From Neorhizobium sp. (GTDB lineage: Bacteria; Pseudomonadota; Alphaproteobacteria; Rhizobiales; Rhizobiaceae), in assembly GCA_028283725.1 (NCBI GenBank), contig JAPWKC010000003.1, positions 930,001-994,000 of the forward strand: 64,000 nt of DNA, read 5' to 3'. Positions 40,989-49,119 of the stretch are shown piece by piece. The notes under the pieces are model-generated. The model ran no database searches. It was not told where the DNA came from and saw nothing but the letters and a program-made list of their open reading frames with translations. Position numbers and translations under genes: made by a program. Every line of letters starts with the position of its first letter. Position 1 is the first letter of the stretch.

Positions 40989-41870
40989 TTGAGTGAAATT
41001 CGACTTTACGTCACCTCCACCGAAAAGGGTGCGGGCGAGATCCTCGACATCCTCTCCGAGGTTTTCGGCGAGGAAGATCTTGCGATCGCGACCACCGAAG
41101 TGGACGAGAAGCGCGACATCTGGGAAGCCTCAGTCTACATGATGGCGGATGAGGAAGACGCCTTGCGCGAGCGCATCGCGCTCGGTCTGTCGTATGCCTA
41201 TCCTGATCTCGAGATCAAGATGGAGGTCATTCCCGACGTCGACTGGATCGCCAAGTCGCTCGAAGGGCTGAAGCCGGTGCGCGCCGGGCGCTTCATCGTT
41301 CATGGATCGCATGACCGCGACAAGGTAAAGATCAACGATATCGCCATCGAGATCGATGCGGGCCAGGCCTTCGGCACCGGCCATCACGGCACGACGGCGG
41401 GTTGCCTCGAAGTGATCGAGACTGTGGTGCGCGCCGAACAGCCGCGCAATGCGCTTGACCTCGGCACCGGCAGCGGCGTTCTGGCGCTTGCGGTGCGCAA
41501 GATGAGAAATATTCCGGTTCTGGCAACCGATATCGATCCGATCGCGGTTCGGGTCGCCAAGGAAAACGTCCGTCGCAACGGGATCGCGTCCAACATGCGG
41601 CTTGAAACCGCGCCGGGCTTCCACTCGGTGTCGTTCCGTCAGGAGGGGCCGTTCGATCTCATCATCGCCAACATTCTGGCGCGCCCACTGATGAAGATGG
41701 CGCCGCAGCTTGCCGCGCATCTGGTGCCGGGCGGCTCGGTCATCCTGTCGGGCATTCTGGCCGAACAGCGGTGGAAGGTGCTTGCGGCCTATTCCGGCGT
41801 GCGCCTGCACCATGTCCGCACCATCTGGCGCAACGGCTGGGTGACGATGCATCTCAAGTCGGGCATCTGA
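40989..41870 (+). CDS. prmA: Ribosomal protein L11 methyltransferase PrmA
   Basis: A 293-residue SAM-dependent enzyme that trimethylates lysines and the N-terminus of ribosomal protein L11. The N-terminal L11-recognition domain starts at MSEIRLYVTST. The catalytic part has AFGTGHHGTTAGCL, the SAM motif LDLGTGSGVLALA, TDIDPIAV and the IIANILARPL motif. The family start corresponds to TTG at 40989, with AAGGGCG 7 nt upstream; another TTG at 40929 would add 20 residues. The last codons lie inside a 14-nt tandem repeat. Confidence 0.92.
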   Translation: MSEIRLYVTSTEKGAGEILDILSEVFGEEDLAIATTEVDEKRDIWEASVYMMADEEDALRERIALGLSYAYPDLEIKMEVIPDVDWIAKSLEGLKPVRAGRFIVHGSHDRDKVKINDIAIEIDAGQAFGTGHHGTTAGCLEVIETVVRAEQPRNALDLGTGSGVLALAVRKMRNIPVLATDIDPIAVRVAKENVRRNGIASNMRLETAPGFHSVSFRQEGPFDLIIANILARPLMKMAPQLAAHLVPGGSVILSGILAEQRWKVLAAYSGVRLHHVRTIWRNGWVTMHLKSGI

Positions 41871-41912
41871 AGTCGGGCACCTGAGTTCCGACACATGACG
41901 TTCGGACACATG
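41856..41912. repeat. Degenerate 14-nt tandem repeat across the prmA stop
   Basis: Four units are visible: AAGTCGGGCATCTG, AAGTCGGGCACCTG, AGTTCCGACACATG and ACGTTCGGACACATG. The first contains the last prmA codons and most of its stop. It looks like local slippage or duplication rather than a known element. Confidence 0.6.
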
Positions 41913-42317
41913 GGCTCGGAGGCTTGACCTCGGCGACGTAAGTCGTGCTGTCACCTCCGGCTTCTGCCGGGAGAGGTGCTGTCCATGTCGGACAAGCGGC
42001 ACGGTTGGATCCTCGCCACAGGGGCGAGAATGACGGACATCGGATTGTCGAGAATGGCAATTGGGGCGGGCGGTGCAGCGGCTGAAGGCTTCGGCGTCAT
42101 GGCCTTGAACCGCATGCCACGAAACTCGCCTTCGTCATTGTCGGTCTTGTGTCGACACTCTGTCAGCGCCCGTTGTCGACCGTGGTCAGATCCTCGTCAT
42201 AGCGGCGAGGATGACGGGGTTGGGTCATCGAGACAGAGATTTGCAGGGCACATTTGCTGAAGCCCTGTCATCCTGCGTGGCCCGGCAAGCGTATCGGCCT
42301 GCCGCTGCCATGCACCA
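41913..42317. repeat. Gene-free stretch with palindromic intergenic elements
   Basis: No plausible gene is seen. ATCCTCGCC/GGCGAGAAT (42009-42031) and ATCCTCGTC/GGCGAGGAT (42190-42212) are two copies of a similar small palindrome, each followed by TGACGG. CACCTC...GAGGTG (about 41952-41979) makes another hairpin. Such scattered palindromes are common in rhizobial spacers. Confidence 0.45.
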
Positions 42318-42485
42318 TCAGAACGTGAAGCGGCTGTTGTGGCGCACTTCCTGCCGTGTCGTGCCAAGTGCTTCCAGCGTGCGGTCGTCCAGCCTGGTCA
42401 TCGCGTCCTGAAGATAATGCGCAGCCTCGCGCTTGCGGGCTTCGATCATCCGGTTATAGGCATTTCTGAACAGGCGGGCGGGCAT
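42318..42485 (-). CDS. DUF1127-like small protein
   Basis: A 55-residue ORF on the minus strand, MPARLFRNAYNRM..., with a basic amphipathic helix (MIEARKREAAHYL) and then the pattern LDDRTLEALGTTRQEV. That pattern matches the DUF1127/YjiS core (L-D-x-T-L-x-x-L/I-G-x-x-R-x-E). Proteins of this family in Agrobacterium affect phosphate and RNA-related phenotypes, but this one is unassigned. An AAGG sequence lies about 9 nt upstream of the ATG. The match is by eye and the gene is very short. Confidence 0.6.
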   Translation of the reverse strand: MPARLFRNAYNRMIEARKREAAHYLQDAMTRLDDRTLEALGTTRQEVRHNSRFTF

Positions 42486-42810
42486 CTCTTTGCACCTTGC
42501 TTGGCGGGAGGGGTTTCTTCACGGGTGGCCATCTGCCGCCCTTCGATGTCCTTCATATAGGCCGATCCGGGCCACGCCGGCAGGGGGAGCGCCTCACGGG
42601 TGTCATGCGCGCAGCGCATGGCAAAAGGACGATATGTCGCATGCGGCGCAATCTCTGCATAGAAATTGATCATTTTCCGTTCGGCCCGCTCGCCATCACC
42701 ATTCTGTTGTCGCTTTGCCGAAGGGGGTGGCCGTGGTCTTTGGAAATCGGCTAACATGATGCTTCGTCCGCATTCCCTGCCATCCATCAGACCAGCCGGA
42801 AAATCCTGTC
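42486..42810. other. 325-bp spacer upstream of the aminopeptidase P gene
   Basis: A minus-strand frame (42446-42673, 75 codons) overlaps the DUF1127-like gene but has no recognisable features and only a weak ribosome site, so it is not called. The segment should contain the promoters for the small gene and for the aminopeptidase gene. GGAAAATC precedes the ATG at 42811. Confidence 0.3.
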
Positions 42811-44643
42811 ATGTTCCAGTCGTTCGAAACGAAGTCCGCGCCGCAATTCGGGGCCCAACGTGTCAAAGCCCTCCGTGCCTCCTTCGAGGCGCTCGGGATC
42901 GACGGGTTTCTGGTGCCGCGCGCCGACGAATATCTCGGCGAATACGTGCCGGAAGCCTCCGAACGGCTGGCATGGCTCACCGGCTTTACCGGCTCGGCCG
43001 GCATCGCCCTCATCACGCAGCGTGAGGCTGTCGTCTTCGTCGACGGCCGTTACGTGACGCAGCTTGCCGAGCAGGTCGATCAGACGGTGTTTTCCGGCGG
43101 CGATCTCGTCAACGAGCCGCCGCATCTGTGGCTTTCCCGGCATGCGGCAAAAGGCTTCAGGCTTGGCATCGATCCGTGGCTGCATGGCGGGGCGGAAGCC
43201 CGCCGGCTCGGATCGGCGCTTGCCGAGATCGGCGGCACGCTGGTGCCGCTCACATCCAATCCGCTCGATGCGATCTGGTCCGACCGGCCGGCCGAGCCGC
43301 TTGGCGCCGTCAGCATCCAGCAGGAGGATCTGACCGGCAAGCCGGCCAAGGTAAAATTGCAGGAGATGGCGGGCGAGGTGGAGAAGGCCGGCGGCAAGGC
43401 GGTGGTGATCGCCGATCCCTCGTCGGTTGCCTGGATCTTCAATATCCGCGGCGACGACGTGCCGCATACGCCGCATCCGCTGGCGCGGGCGATCATTCCC
43501 GCAACAGGCAGGCCGGAACTGTTCATCGATCCGCGCAAGCTCGGGCAGGAGCAGGCCGCCTATCTCGACGCGCTTGCCACCCGCTACGAGCCTTTGGAAC
43601 TCGATGCGCGGATTGCATATCATGCGGCAGGCGGCGGGCGCATTCTCGTCGATCCCGATCTGGCGTCGCTTTCGCTTGCCTTCGCCATCACATCCGGTGG
43701 TGGCGAGGTGGTCGAGGCGCAGGATCCGGCCAAACTGCCGCGTGCCGTGAAGACTTCGGCCGAGCTCGATGGGTCGGCCAAGGCGCATCTGCAGGATGGC
43801 GCGGCGATGGTCGAATTCCTGTCCTGGCTCGATAGTCAGGCGCCGGGCTCGATCACCGAGATCGCCACTGTCGAGGCGCTGGAAAAGGCGCGGGCGCGCG
43901 TCGGCGAAAGCATGCAGAACCCGCTCAGGGATATTTCCTTCGACACGATTTCCGGTGCCGGCGAACATGGCGCCGTCATCCATTACCGGGTGACGCGCGA
44001 AAGCGACCGGCGGCTTTGCGAGGGCGAGCTGTTCCTGATCGATTCGGGTGCGCAATATGTCAACGGCACGACGGATATCACCCGCACCGTGGCGATCGGT
44101 TCGGTGCCTGAGGAGCAGAAGCGGTTTTTCACGCTGGTGCTCAAGGGCATGATCGCGATCAGCACGGCGCGGTTTCCCAAGGGCACGCGCGGCTGCGATC
44201 TCGATCCTCTGGCGCGTATCGCGCTCTGGAAGGCCGGCGGCGACTATGCGCATGGCACGGGTCACGGCGTCGGCTCCTATCTTTCCGTCCATGAGGGGCC
44301 GCAGCGGATTTCACGGCTGGCGGTGCAGGAATTGTTGCCGGGCATGATCCTGTCGAACGAGCCGGGCTATTATCGCCCCGGTTCCTTCGGCATCCGCATC
44401 GAGAACCTCATCTATGTGGAGGAGGCGCAAGCGATTGCCGGCGGCGACCAGGCGATGCGCTCGTTTGCGAACCTCACCTGGTGCCCGATCGACCGCCGCC
44501 TCGTCGTTGCTTCGCTGATGACGGCCGACGAGTTGCAATGGCTCAACGACTATCATGCGGATGTGCGCGAAAAGCTCATGCCGCTGATCGAGCGCAAGGA
44601 CGTTGCCGACTGGCTGGTGGCGGCGACGGACACGATCGGCTGA
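42811..44643 (+). CDS. Xaa-Pro aminopeptidase (M24B, aminopeptidase P type)
   Basis: A 610-residue metallopeptidase that removes an N-terminal residue before proline. It has two creatinase-like N-terminal domains (FLVPRADEYLGEYVP, WLTGFTGSAG) and a C-terminal pita-bread catalytic domain. The dinuclear metal ligands are all present: Asp in LIDSGAQY, Asp in GTTDITRT, His in HGTGHGVG, Glu in SNEPGYY and Glu in IRIENL. The length matches the long three-domain form found in eukaryotes and many alphaproteobacteria. No signal peptide, so cytoplasmic. Confidence 0.92.
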   Translation: MFQSFETKSAPQFGAQRVKALRASFEALGIDGFLVPRADEYLGEYVPEASERLAWLTGFTGSAGIALITQREAVVFVDGRYVTQLAEQVDQTVFSGGDLVNEPPHLWLSRHAAKGFRLGIDPWLHGGAEARRLGSALAEIGGTLVPLTSNPLDAIWSDRPAEPLGAVSIQQEDLTGKPAKVKLQEMAGEVEKAGGKAVVIADPSSVAWIFNIRGDDVPHTPHPLARAIIPATGRPELFIDPRKLGQEQAAYLDALATRYEPLELDARIAYHAAGGGRILVDPDLASLSLAFAITSGGGEVVEAQDPAKLPRAVKTSAELDGSAKAHLQDGAAMVEFLSWLDSQAPGSITEIATVEALEKARARVGESMQNPLRDISFDTISGAGEHGAVIHYRVTRESDRRLCEGELFLIDSGAQYVNGTTDITRTVAIGSVPEEQKRFFTLVLKGMIAISTARFPKGTRGCDLDPLARIALWKAGGDYAHGTGHGVGSYLSVHEGPQRISRLAVQELLPGMILSNEPGYYRPGSFGIRIENLIYVEEAQAIAGGDQAMRSFANLTWCPIDRRLVVASLMTADELQWLNDYHADVREKLMPLIERKDVADWLVAATDTIG

Positions 44644-44661
44644 GTTTTTTTCAAATGAGGT

Positions 44662-44683
44662 GAGGGGCGCAGTTGCGCCCCTC
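44662..44683. terminator. Hairpin between convergent genes
   Basis: The 10-bp stem GAGGGGCGCA / TGCGCCCCTC with a 2-nt GT gap lies between the aminopeptidase and azlD stops. No T-run follows on either strand; a T7 run lies before it on the plus strand. Confidence 0.5.
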
Positions 44684-44687
44684 CGTC

Positions 44688-45002
44688 TCAGAAGCCGAGC
44701 AGGTGGCGGCAGGCCATGATGGCAAGCCATCCGGCCGCGAGCATAACGAGGCCGGAATGGCGCAGCGCCACGGCCAGCGCCACGAGCAGGGCAATCTTCA
44801 CATCCCAACCGGAATAGAAAGCCGTCGGCGCGACGAGCGTGGTCAGAACGGCCGCCGGAACCGCATTCAACGCCGCTTCCAGCCGCGGCGGAACGCTTGC
44901 CATGCGGGTGATCAGAACATAGCCGCCGACGCGGGTAAGATAGGTCGCCACGCCTGCCGCGAGGATCAGGAAAATGGTGTGAAGGTTGGTCGCGCCGTCC
45001 AT
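44688..45002 (-). CDS. azlD: AzlD-family branched-chain amino acid exporter subunit
   Basis: A 104-residue membrane protein with four hydrophobic segments (IFLILAAGVATYLTRVGGYVL at the start, AVPAAVLTTLVAP in the middle, LVALAVALRHSGLVMLAAG later). This is the small partner of an AzlCD exporter for branched-chain amino acids or related compounds. Its ATG is 1 nt after the azlC stop, so the two are co-translated from the minus strand. Confidence 0.87.
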   Translation of the reverse strand: MDGATNLHTIFLILAAGVATYLTRVGGYVLITRMASVPPRLEAALNAVPAAVLTTLVAPTAFYSGWDVKIALLVALAVALRHSGLVMLAAGWLAIMACRHLLGF

Positions 45003-45003
45003 C

Positions 45004-45762
45004 TTACGCCTCCTGTCCGGCCGAGTGCGCTGTCGAGGCGGCTGCGGCGCTCTTGCCGTCGTGGTTCTTACCCTTCTGGCGCGGGCCTGCCGGCGCCATC
45101 AGGGCTGCCACCAGAACGCCTGCTGCCGCACCGGCGCTGACATGCCAGGGCGAACCGATCGTGTGAAAGGCTGCAATCGAAACAACGGCGCTGGCAATCA
45201 CGATCGGATAGAAGTTCGGCCGCTTGTGGAAACCCGTCAGCATGCCGAGGAAATAGATGGCGGGAAGAACGTCGAAGCCGAGCGCATGGGTGTCGCCGAT
45301 CAGGCCACCGAAGACGGCGCCGATCGCGGTCGATGCGATCCATGAGGTGTAGACCACCACCGCCATCGACAGCCACCAGCCGATCGTCACCGGTTCGCCG
45401 CGGTCGACGCGTTTGGTCGCTTCGGCAAATTGCGGATCGACCAGAAGGAAGAAGGCGAGCGCCTTCTGCGCGCCGGTAAAATGCGCGATCGCCGGCGTCA
45501 GCGCCGCCGAATAGAGGATGTGGCGAAAGTTGACGGCGAAGACGGAGAGGATGACCAGCCAGGCGGGCACGCTCTGGCCGAACAGTTCGATGCCGACGAT
45601 CTGGCTTGCGCCGGCATAGATGCTGGCGCTCATCAGCACGGCTTCGAACGGGCTCAACCCCTGGTCGATGGCAAGCGCGCCGAAGAGCACGCCGAAGGGC
45701 GCCGACGACAGCGCCGCAACGGCGCCGGATCGTATGCCGGACTGAAAATCTCTGGTGGTCAT
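45004..45762 (-). CDS. azlC: AzlC-family branched-chain amino acid exporter, large subunit
   Basis: A 252-residue polytopic membrane protein of the AzlC family. Landmarks are FGVLFGALAIDQGLSPFEA, LMSASIYAGASQIVGIEL and VNFRHILYSAALTP, all typical of this permease. With AzlD it probably exports branched-chain amino acids or toxic analogues. The frame extends to 45816, but the ATG at 45762 has GAGGAG about 11 nt upstream and gives a normal N-terminus. The last 25 residues are a lysine/alanine-rich cytoplasmic tail. Confidence 0.88.
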   Translation of the reverse strand: MTTRDFQSGIRSGAVAALSSAPFGVLFGALAIDQGLSPFEAVLMSASIYAGASQIVGIELFGQSVPAWLVILSVFAVNFRHILYSAALTPAIAHFTGAQKALAFFLLVDPQFAEATKRVDRGEPVTIGWWLSMAVVVYTSWIASTAIGAVFGGLIGDTHALGFDVLPAIYFLGMLTGFHKRPNFYPIVIASAVVSIAAFHTIGSPWHVSAGAAAGVLVAALMAPAGPRQKGKNHDGKSAAAASTAHSAGQEA

Positions 45763-45902
45763 GTCGCTCAAAACTCCTCGCGCCCTGCGTTTAGTGCGCG
45801 GCGTGACGAACGACAATCAAATATCGCTGATACGGCTATGGATTCTTTTGACTTATCGGGCTTTTTTACCGGTCCGCGATCCGCTCGACGGGCTCTCGCC
45901 GG

Positions 45903-46529
45903 TCAACGGTGGAGGATCTGCCGGCTGGTGACGATGTCGATGCCGTGCGTCTTCATCTCGGCAATCGCCGCCCTCACACCTTCCGGATCGATGCCGCGGC
46001 TTGCATCCTCGACGAAGCGGATCTTGACCCCCGGCATCATCTCGACGGCATCGAGCGCTGAAAATTTCACGCAGTAATCCGTCGCAAGGCCGCAAAGGTC
46101 GATCTCGCTCACCTGCTGGGCCCTGAGATAGGCGGCAAGGCCGGTGAGCGCGCCCTGGTCGTTGTCGCGGAAGGCGGAATAGCTGTCCACCGCCGGGTTC
46201 TCGCCCTTCTGCTGGATATGGTTGACGGCGTCGAGGTCAAGATCCGGGTGGAACTCGGCATCGCGGCTGCCCTGTACGCAATGATCCGGCCACATGACCT
46301 GCGGTTTGCCGGAGAGTTCGCCCATGTCGAAGGGTTTTGCGCCGGCATGCTGCGAGGCGAAGCTGCCGTGATTTTCCGGGTGCCAGTCCTGCGAAGCGAC
46401 CACGACGTCATAGCCGCCGTCGCGGATCAGCCGGTTTGCCACCGGTACGATCTCGTCGCCATGCGGCACGGGAAGGTTGCCGCCGGGGCAGAAACCGTTC
46501 TGGATATCGATCAGGAGCAGGGCCTTCAT
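45903..46529 (-). CDS. pncA: Nicotinamidase PncA
   Basis: A 208-residue hydrolase converting nicotinamide to nicotinate for NAD salvage. The catalytic Asp is in LLIDIQNGFCPGG, the metal site in SQDWHPENHGSF, the Lys in QKGENPAVDSY and the Cys in GLATDYCVKFSA, all matching PncA. A TTG two codons upstream (46535) is in frame, but the ATG at 46529 has GGAGG at a 7-nt spacing. Its leader region contains a long stem-loop (46592-46652). azlCD follows after 140 bp and could be co-transcribed. Confidence 0.93.
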   Translation of the reverse strand: MKALLLIDIQNGFCPGGNLPVPHGDEIVPVANRLIRDGGYDVVVASQDWHPENHGSFASQHAGAKPFDMGELSGKPQVMWPDHCVQGSRDAEFHPDLDLDAVNHIQQKGENPAVDSYSAFRDNDQGALTGLAAYLRAQQVSEIDLCGLATDYCVKFSALDAVEMMPGVKIRFVEDASRGIDPEGVRAAIAEMKTHGIDIVTSRQILHR

Positions 46530-46848
46530 CTTCAACCTCCGTGCCGGCCGTCATGATCGGCGGTCTGCTTTGTCACGCTGGAGGCCAAGATGGCAAGGTC
46601 AGGACGGCGGATCAAGCGCCCTCGTTCGCTCTTCACGCCGTCCTGCCTTGCCGCCCCGCCTCTTAGCTCCGCCGCAACAGCCGTGCGTGTCGCAGTTCCG
46701 GAAGAGCCACCCCTGGCGATCTCATCGATCGTTCCCGGCGGGGCATGCAGATATCTTCAATTCCGCAGTACATCATAAATCACTTATTAAGAATATTAGA
46801 AAATATTGAAATAAGAAAAAACGAGTGATTGGGCTGGGGACAACCGCA
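46530..46848. promoter_or_regulatory. 319-bp divergent region pncA / autotransporter
   Basis: No gene is seen. The pncA side holds a long stem-loop (listed separately). The autotransporter side (46770-46825) is strikingly AT-rich with AATATT-AGAA-AATATT at about 46791-46806, unlike the rest of the window, and probably contains the adhesin promoter. GGGGA lies about 8 nt before the ATG at 46849. Confidence 0.4.
46592..46652. promoter_or_regulatory. Long stem-loop in the pncA-autotransporter spacer
   Basis: GGCAAGGTCAGGACGGCG (46592-46609) pairs with CGCCGTCCTGCCTTGCC (46636-46652), 17 pairs with one bulge, around a 26-nt loop. No T-run follows. It could be a leader structure of pncA, a small RNA or a decayed repeat. 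Confidence 0.5.
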
Positions 46849-48432
46849 ATGAGACATGGCACCAAACCAGGATTGAAATGGGGATTGCTGGCTCTGCCGG
46901 TGGCGCTTTATCCGATGCTGTATTCGACCACGGCCATGGCGCAGTCCGCGCCGCTCGTCGATGTCTGCACCGGTCTCAGCGTCAATCTTCCGGTTCTCCA
47001 GCCGGTGACATCCGGCCTGCTGTCCATCCTCGATCCGCTGACCAGCCTGCTCAATACCAATATCGTCGATCCGCTCAACGGCGCCAATATCGGCGTCTCG
47101 GTGCTGGATACAAACAACCAGGTCGTCAACACGGCGAACGGCTGCAACCTTGCGACCGATGGTGTGGCGATCGAAGCCCAGACGGGGCTTTCGGCCGGCG
47201 GCGGGCAGCTGAGCGGTCTCGGCGGTGCCGGCAACGGGGTTGCGACGGCGGGCGAGGTCAACTCGATCGCGCTCGGCAATGCTGCAAATACGGATGCCGC
47301 CGCCGCCAATGCCGTGGCGCTCGGCCTGCGCGGCACGGTCACGGCGACGGATGGCGTGGCGGTCGGCCGCGATGCCAATGTCAGCGCCACCGGCGGCGTC
47401 GCGCTCGGGGCAGGGTCGGTTGCAAGCCGTGCGGGCATGAATGGTGCGACGGAAACCTTTTCCGGCACGGCCGTCGCCTCCACCGCCGGCGCGATCTCCG
47501 TCGGCAGTGCCGGCAACGAGCGGCAGATCACCAATGTCGCGGGCGGCACGGCGGATACGGATGCGGTCAACCTGCGCCAGCTGCGCGCCGTCAATGACGG
47601 GCTGCAGGGCCAGGTCGATACCGTCAACTCCAATGTCAGCGTGCTGCAGCAGGATGTGACGAACATCTCGACGCGGGTCGACGGCATGTCGGACAGTCTC
47701 GGTGGCGTCGCGACCGCGCTTGGCGGCGGTGCCTCCTATAACAGCACGACCAACACGTTTACCGGCCCGAGCTATACGCTGCGCGGCAACACCTACACCG
47801 ATGTCGGCACCGCGCTCCAGGCGCTGAACGGTGCGATCGGCGGGGCCGGCACCAATGGTGCGGTTGCCGCCAACAACACGAGCGGCCTTGCCGATGCGGA
47901 AGCGACCGGCGCCGATGCGACCGCCGTCGGCTATGGCGCCAGCGCCAACAATGCCAACAGCACGGCCATCGGCACCGGGGCGCAGACGACCCGCGACAAC
48001 CAGATCGTCGTCGGTACCGCATCGAACACCTATACGATGCCCGGCGTCACCTCGGCGGCCAGCCGTGCGGCGCAGTCTGGCGCAACGCAGGTTCTCACCA
48101 CCGATGCGGCCGGCAATATCGCCACGGCCGATGTCGATCTCAACCAGATGAGCTCGGATATATCGAGCCTGCGCCGCTCGACCTCGCAATTGCGCAAGGA
48201 AAGCCGTCAGGGCATCGCCGCGGCCATGGCGATGAGCGCTGCGCCAACGCCATCGGCACCCGGCAAGACGGCCTGGGGCACGAACCTTGCCGCCTACAAG
48301 GGCGAGGTCGCCACGAGCTTCTCGGTCGCGCACATGTTCGACGCGGAATATCCGGTCGTCGTCAATGCGTCCGTCGGTTATGCGCCCGGCGGTCCGGCCG
48401 GCGTGCGCGTCGGCTTGAGCGGCGAATTCTGA
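46849..48432 (+). CDS. Trimeric autotransporter adhesin (YadA/type Vc-like)
   Basis: A 527-residue exported adhesin. It has a signal peptide (residues 1-31, ending AMAQ) and then a hydrophobic repeat region with cysteines at residues 40 and 99. YadA-head-like repeats follow (NAVALGLRG, GVAVGRDANV, GVALGAGSV, later ATAVGYGA and STAIGTGA), with a neck (AVNLRQLRAVNDGLQ) and coiled-coil stalk segments (VDTVNSNVSVLQQDV, SSDISSLRRSTSQL). It ends with a YadA anchor (QGIAAAMAMSAA...VGYAPGGPAGVRVGLSGEF) and the usual terminal Phe. Short for the family. The start is set at 46849, where a signal peptide begins. A strong terminator follows. Confidence 0.9.
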   Translation: MRHGTKPGLKWGLLALPVALYPMLYSTTAMAQSAPLVDVCTGLSVNLPVLQPVTSGLLSILDPLTSLLNTNIVDPLNGANIGVSVLDTNNQVVNTANGCNLATDGVAIEAQTGLSAGGGQLSGLGGAGNGVATAGEVNSIALGNAANTDAAAANAVALGLRGTVTATDGVAVGRDANVSATGGVALGAGSVASRAGMNGATETFSGTAVASTAGAISVGSAGNERQITNVAGGTADTDAVNLRQLRAVNDGLQGQVDTVNSNVSVLQQDVTNISTRVDGMSDSLGGVATALGGGASYNSTTNTFTGPSYTLRGNTYTDVGTALQALNGAIGGAGTNGAVAANNTSGLADAEATGADATAVGYGASANNANSTAIGTGAQTTRDNQIVVGTASNTYTMPGVTSAASRAAQSGATQVLTTDAAGNIATADVDLNQMSSDISSLRRSTSQLRKESRQGIAAAMAMSAAPTPSAPGKTAWGTNLAAYKGEVATSFSVAHMFDAEYPVVVNASVGYAPGGPAGVRVGLSGEF

Positions 48433-48492
48433 TCGCCGCATATCCGTTCAGCTTGCCCGGCTGACTTTCCCCCAGTCTGCCTGGCATAGTAG

Positions 48493-48526
48493 CCACCCCG
48501 CGTTCCCCCCGCGGGGTGGTTCTTTT
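48493..48526 (+). terminator. Rho-independent terminator of the autotransporter gene
   Basis: CCACCCCGCG / CGCGGGGTGG stem (48493-48502 with 48510-48519), 7-nt loop, followed by TTCTTTTT. Confidence 0.88.
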
Positions 48527-49119
48527 TCAGATGCAGGATCATCGTGAACGAAACTGCCTGAGGCTCGCGGTGCTTTTCCGGCAGTGCCGGGTTTGGCGGG
48601 CGAGGTGGACACAGCCGGATTATGAATCGAATCGCGGAAGCCGCCGCTCGCGACGAGCTCGTCATCGAGGCAAATTTACCATGTTTTTCTGTGGCCCACG
48701 GGGTGTCCAGAGCGGCCGTGAGGCGATTTTATTGCGGCTTTCCGATCAGGAATTGTGTCAGTGATCACAGGTTCGCGAGCAGCAGACCGGTGCAAAAACT
48801 CGGCGGATAGCTTGAAATACCGGGTTTTTGTCGCTAAACAGCAACAGTCGGAGGGTTGACGTGACCAAATTGCGGCATGCGGTGGACATGCCATCGCCGC
48901 ATTTTGGTTAAAGTTCTGACGGCATGCGCTTTTATGTGCACCACCGAAACCAAATCGGGGCGGCGTAAAGACATTGGTTACCATAATCGTTCATTCTCAT
49001 CGCCAGTCATACGACGGCAGTGAGCAGCAAATAGCTGCGTTCAAGTTCCGTCATAGTCTGGCAGGCGACGTCGTGTTTATGGCGTATGTCCCTGCGAATA
49101 ACGGTTTGGGTAACGAGTA
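48527..49119. promoter_or_regulatory. 593-bp spacer upstream of the DUF2778 gene, with a long dyad
   Basis: Short frames exist on both strands but none looks protein-like. ACCAAATTGCGGC (48864-48876) is inverted as GCCGCATTTTGGT (48896-48908) with one mismatch, and GGCATG/CATGCC pairs inside it. The dyad could be an operator, a leader structure or a small RNA. Otherwise I see nothing I can name. Confidence 0.4.

Noticed and set aside
42446..42673. A 75-codon minus-strand frame upstream of the DUF1127-like gene
   Set aside because: It overlaps the better-supported small gene, has a poor ribosome site and no recognisable features.
46780..48441. A 553-codon minus-strand open frame opposite the autotransporter
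   Set aside because: It mirrors the repetitive adhesin gene and has a repeated Arg/Gly/Asp pattern; the plus strand has a signal peptide and anchor domain.
48516..48984. Short frames on both strands between the adhesin and DUF2778 genes
   Set aside because: Arg/Cys-rich products without start signals. One overlaps the terminator.
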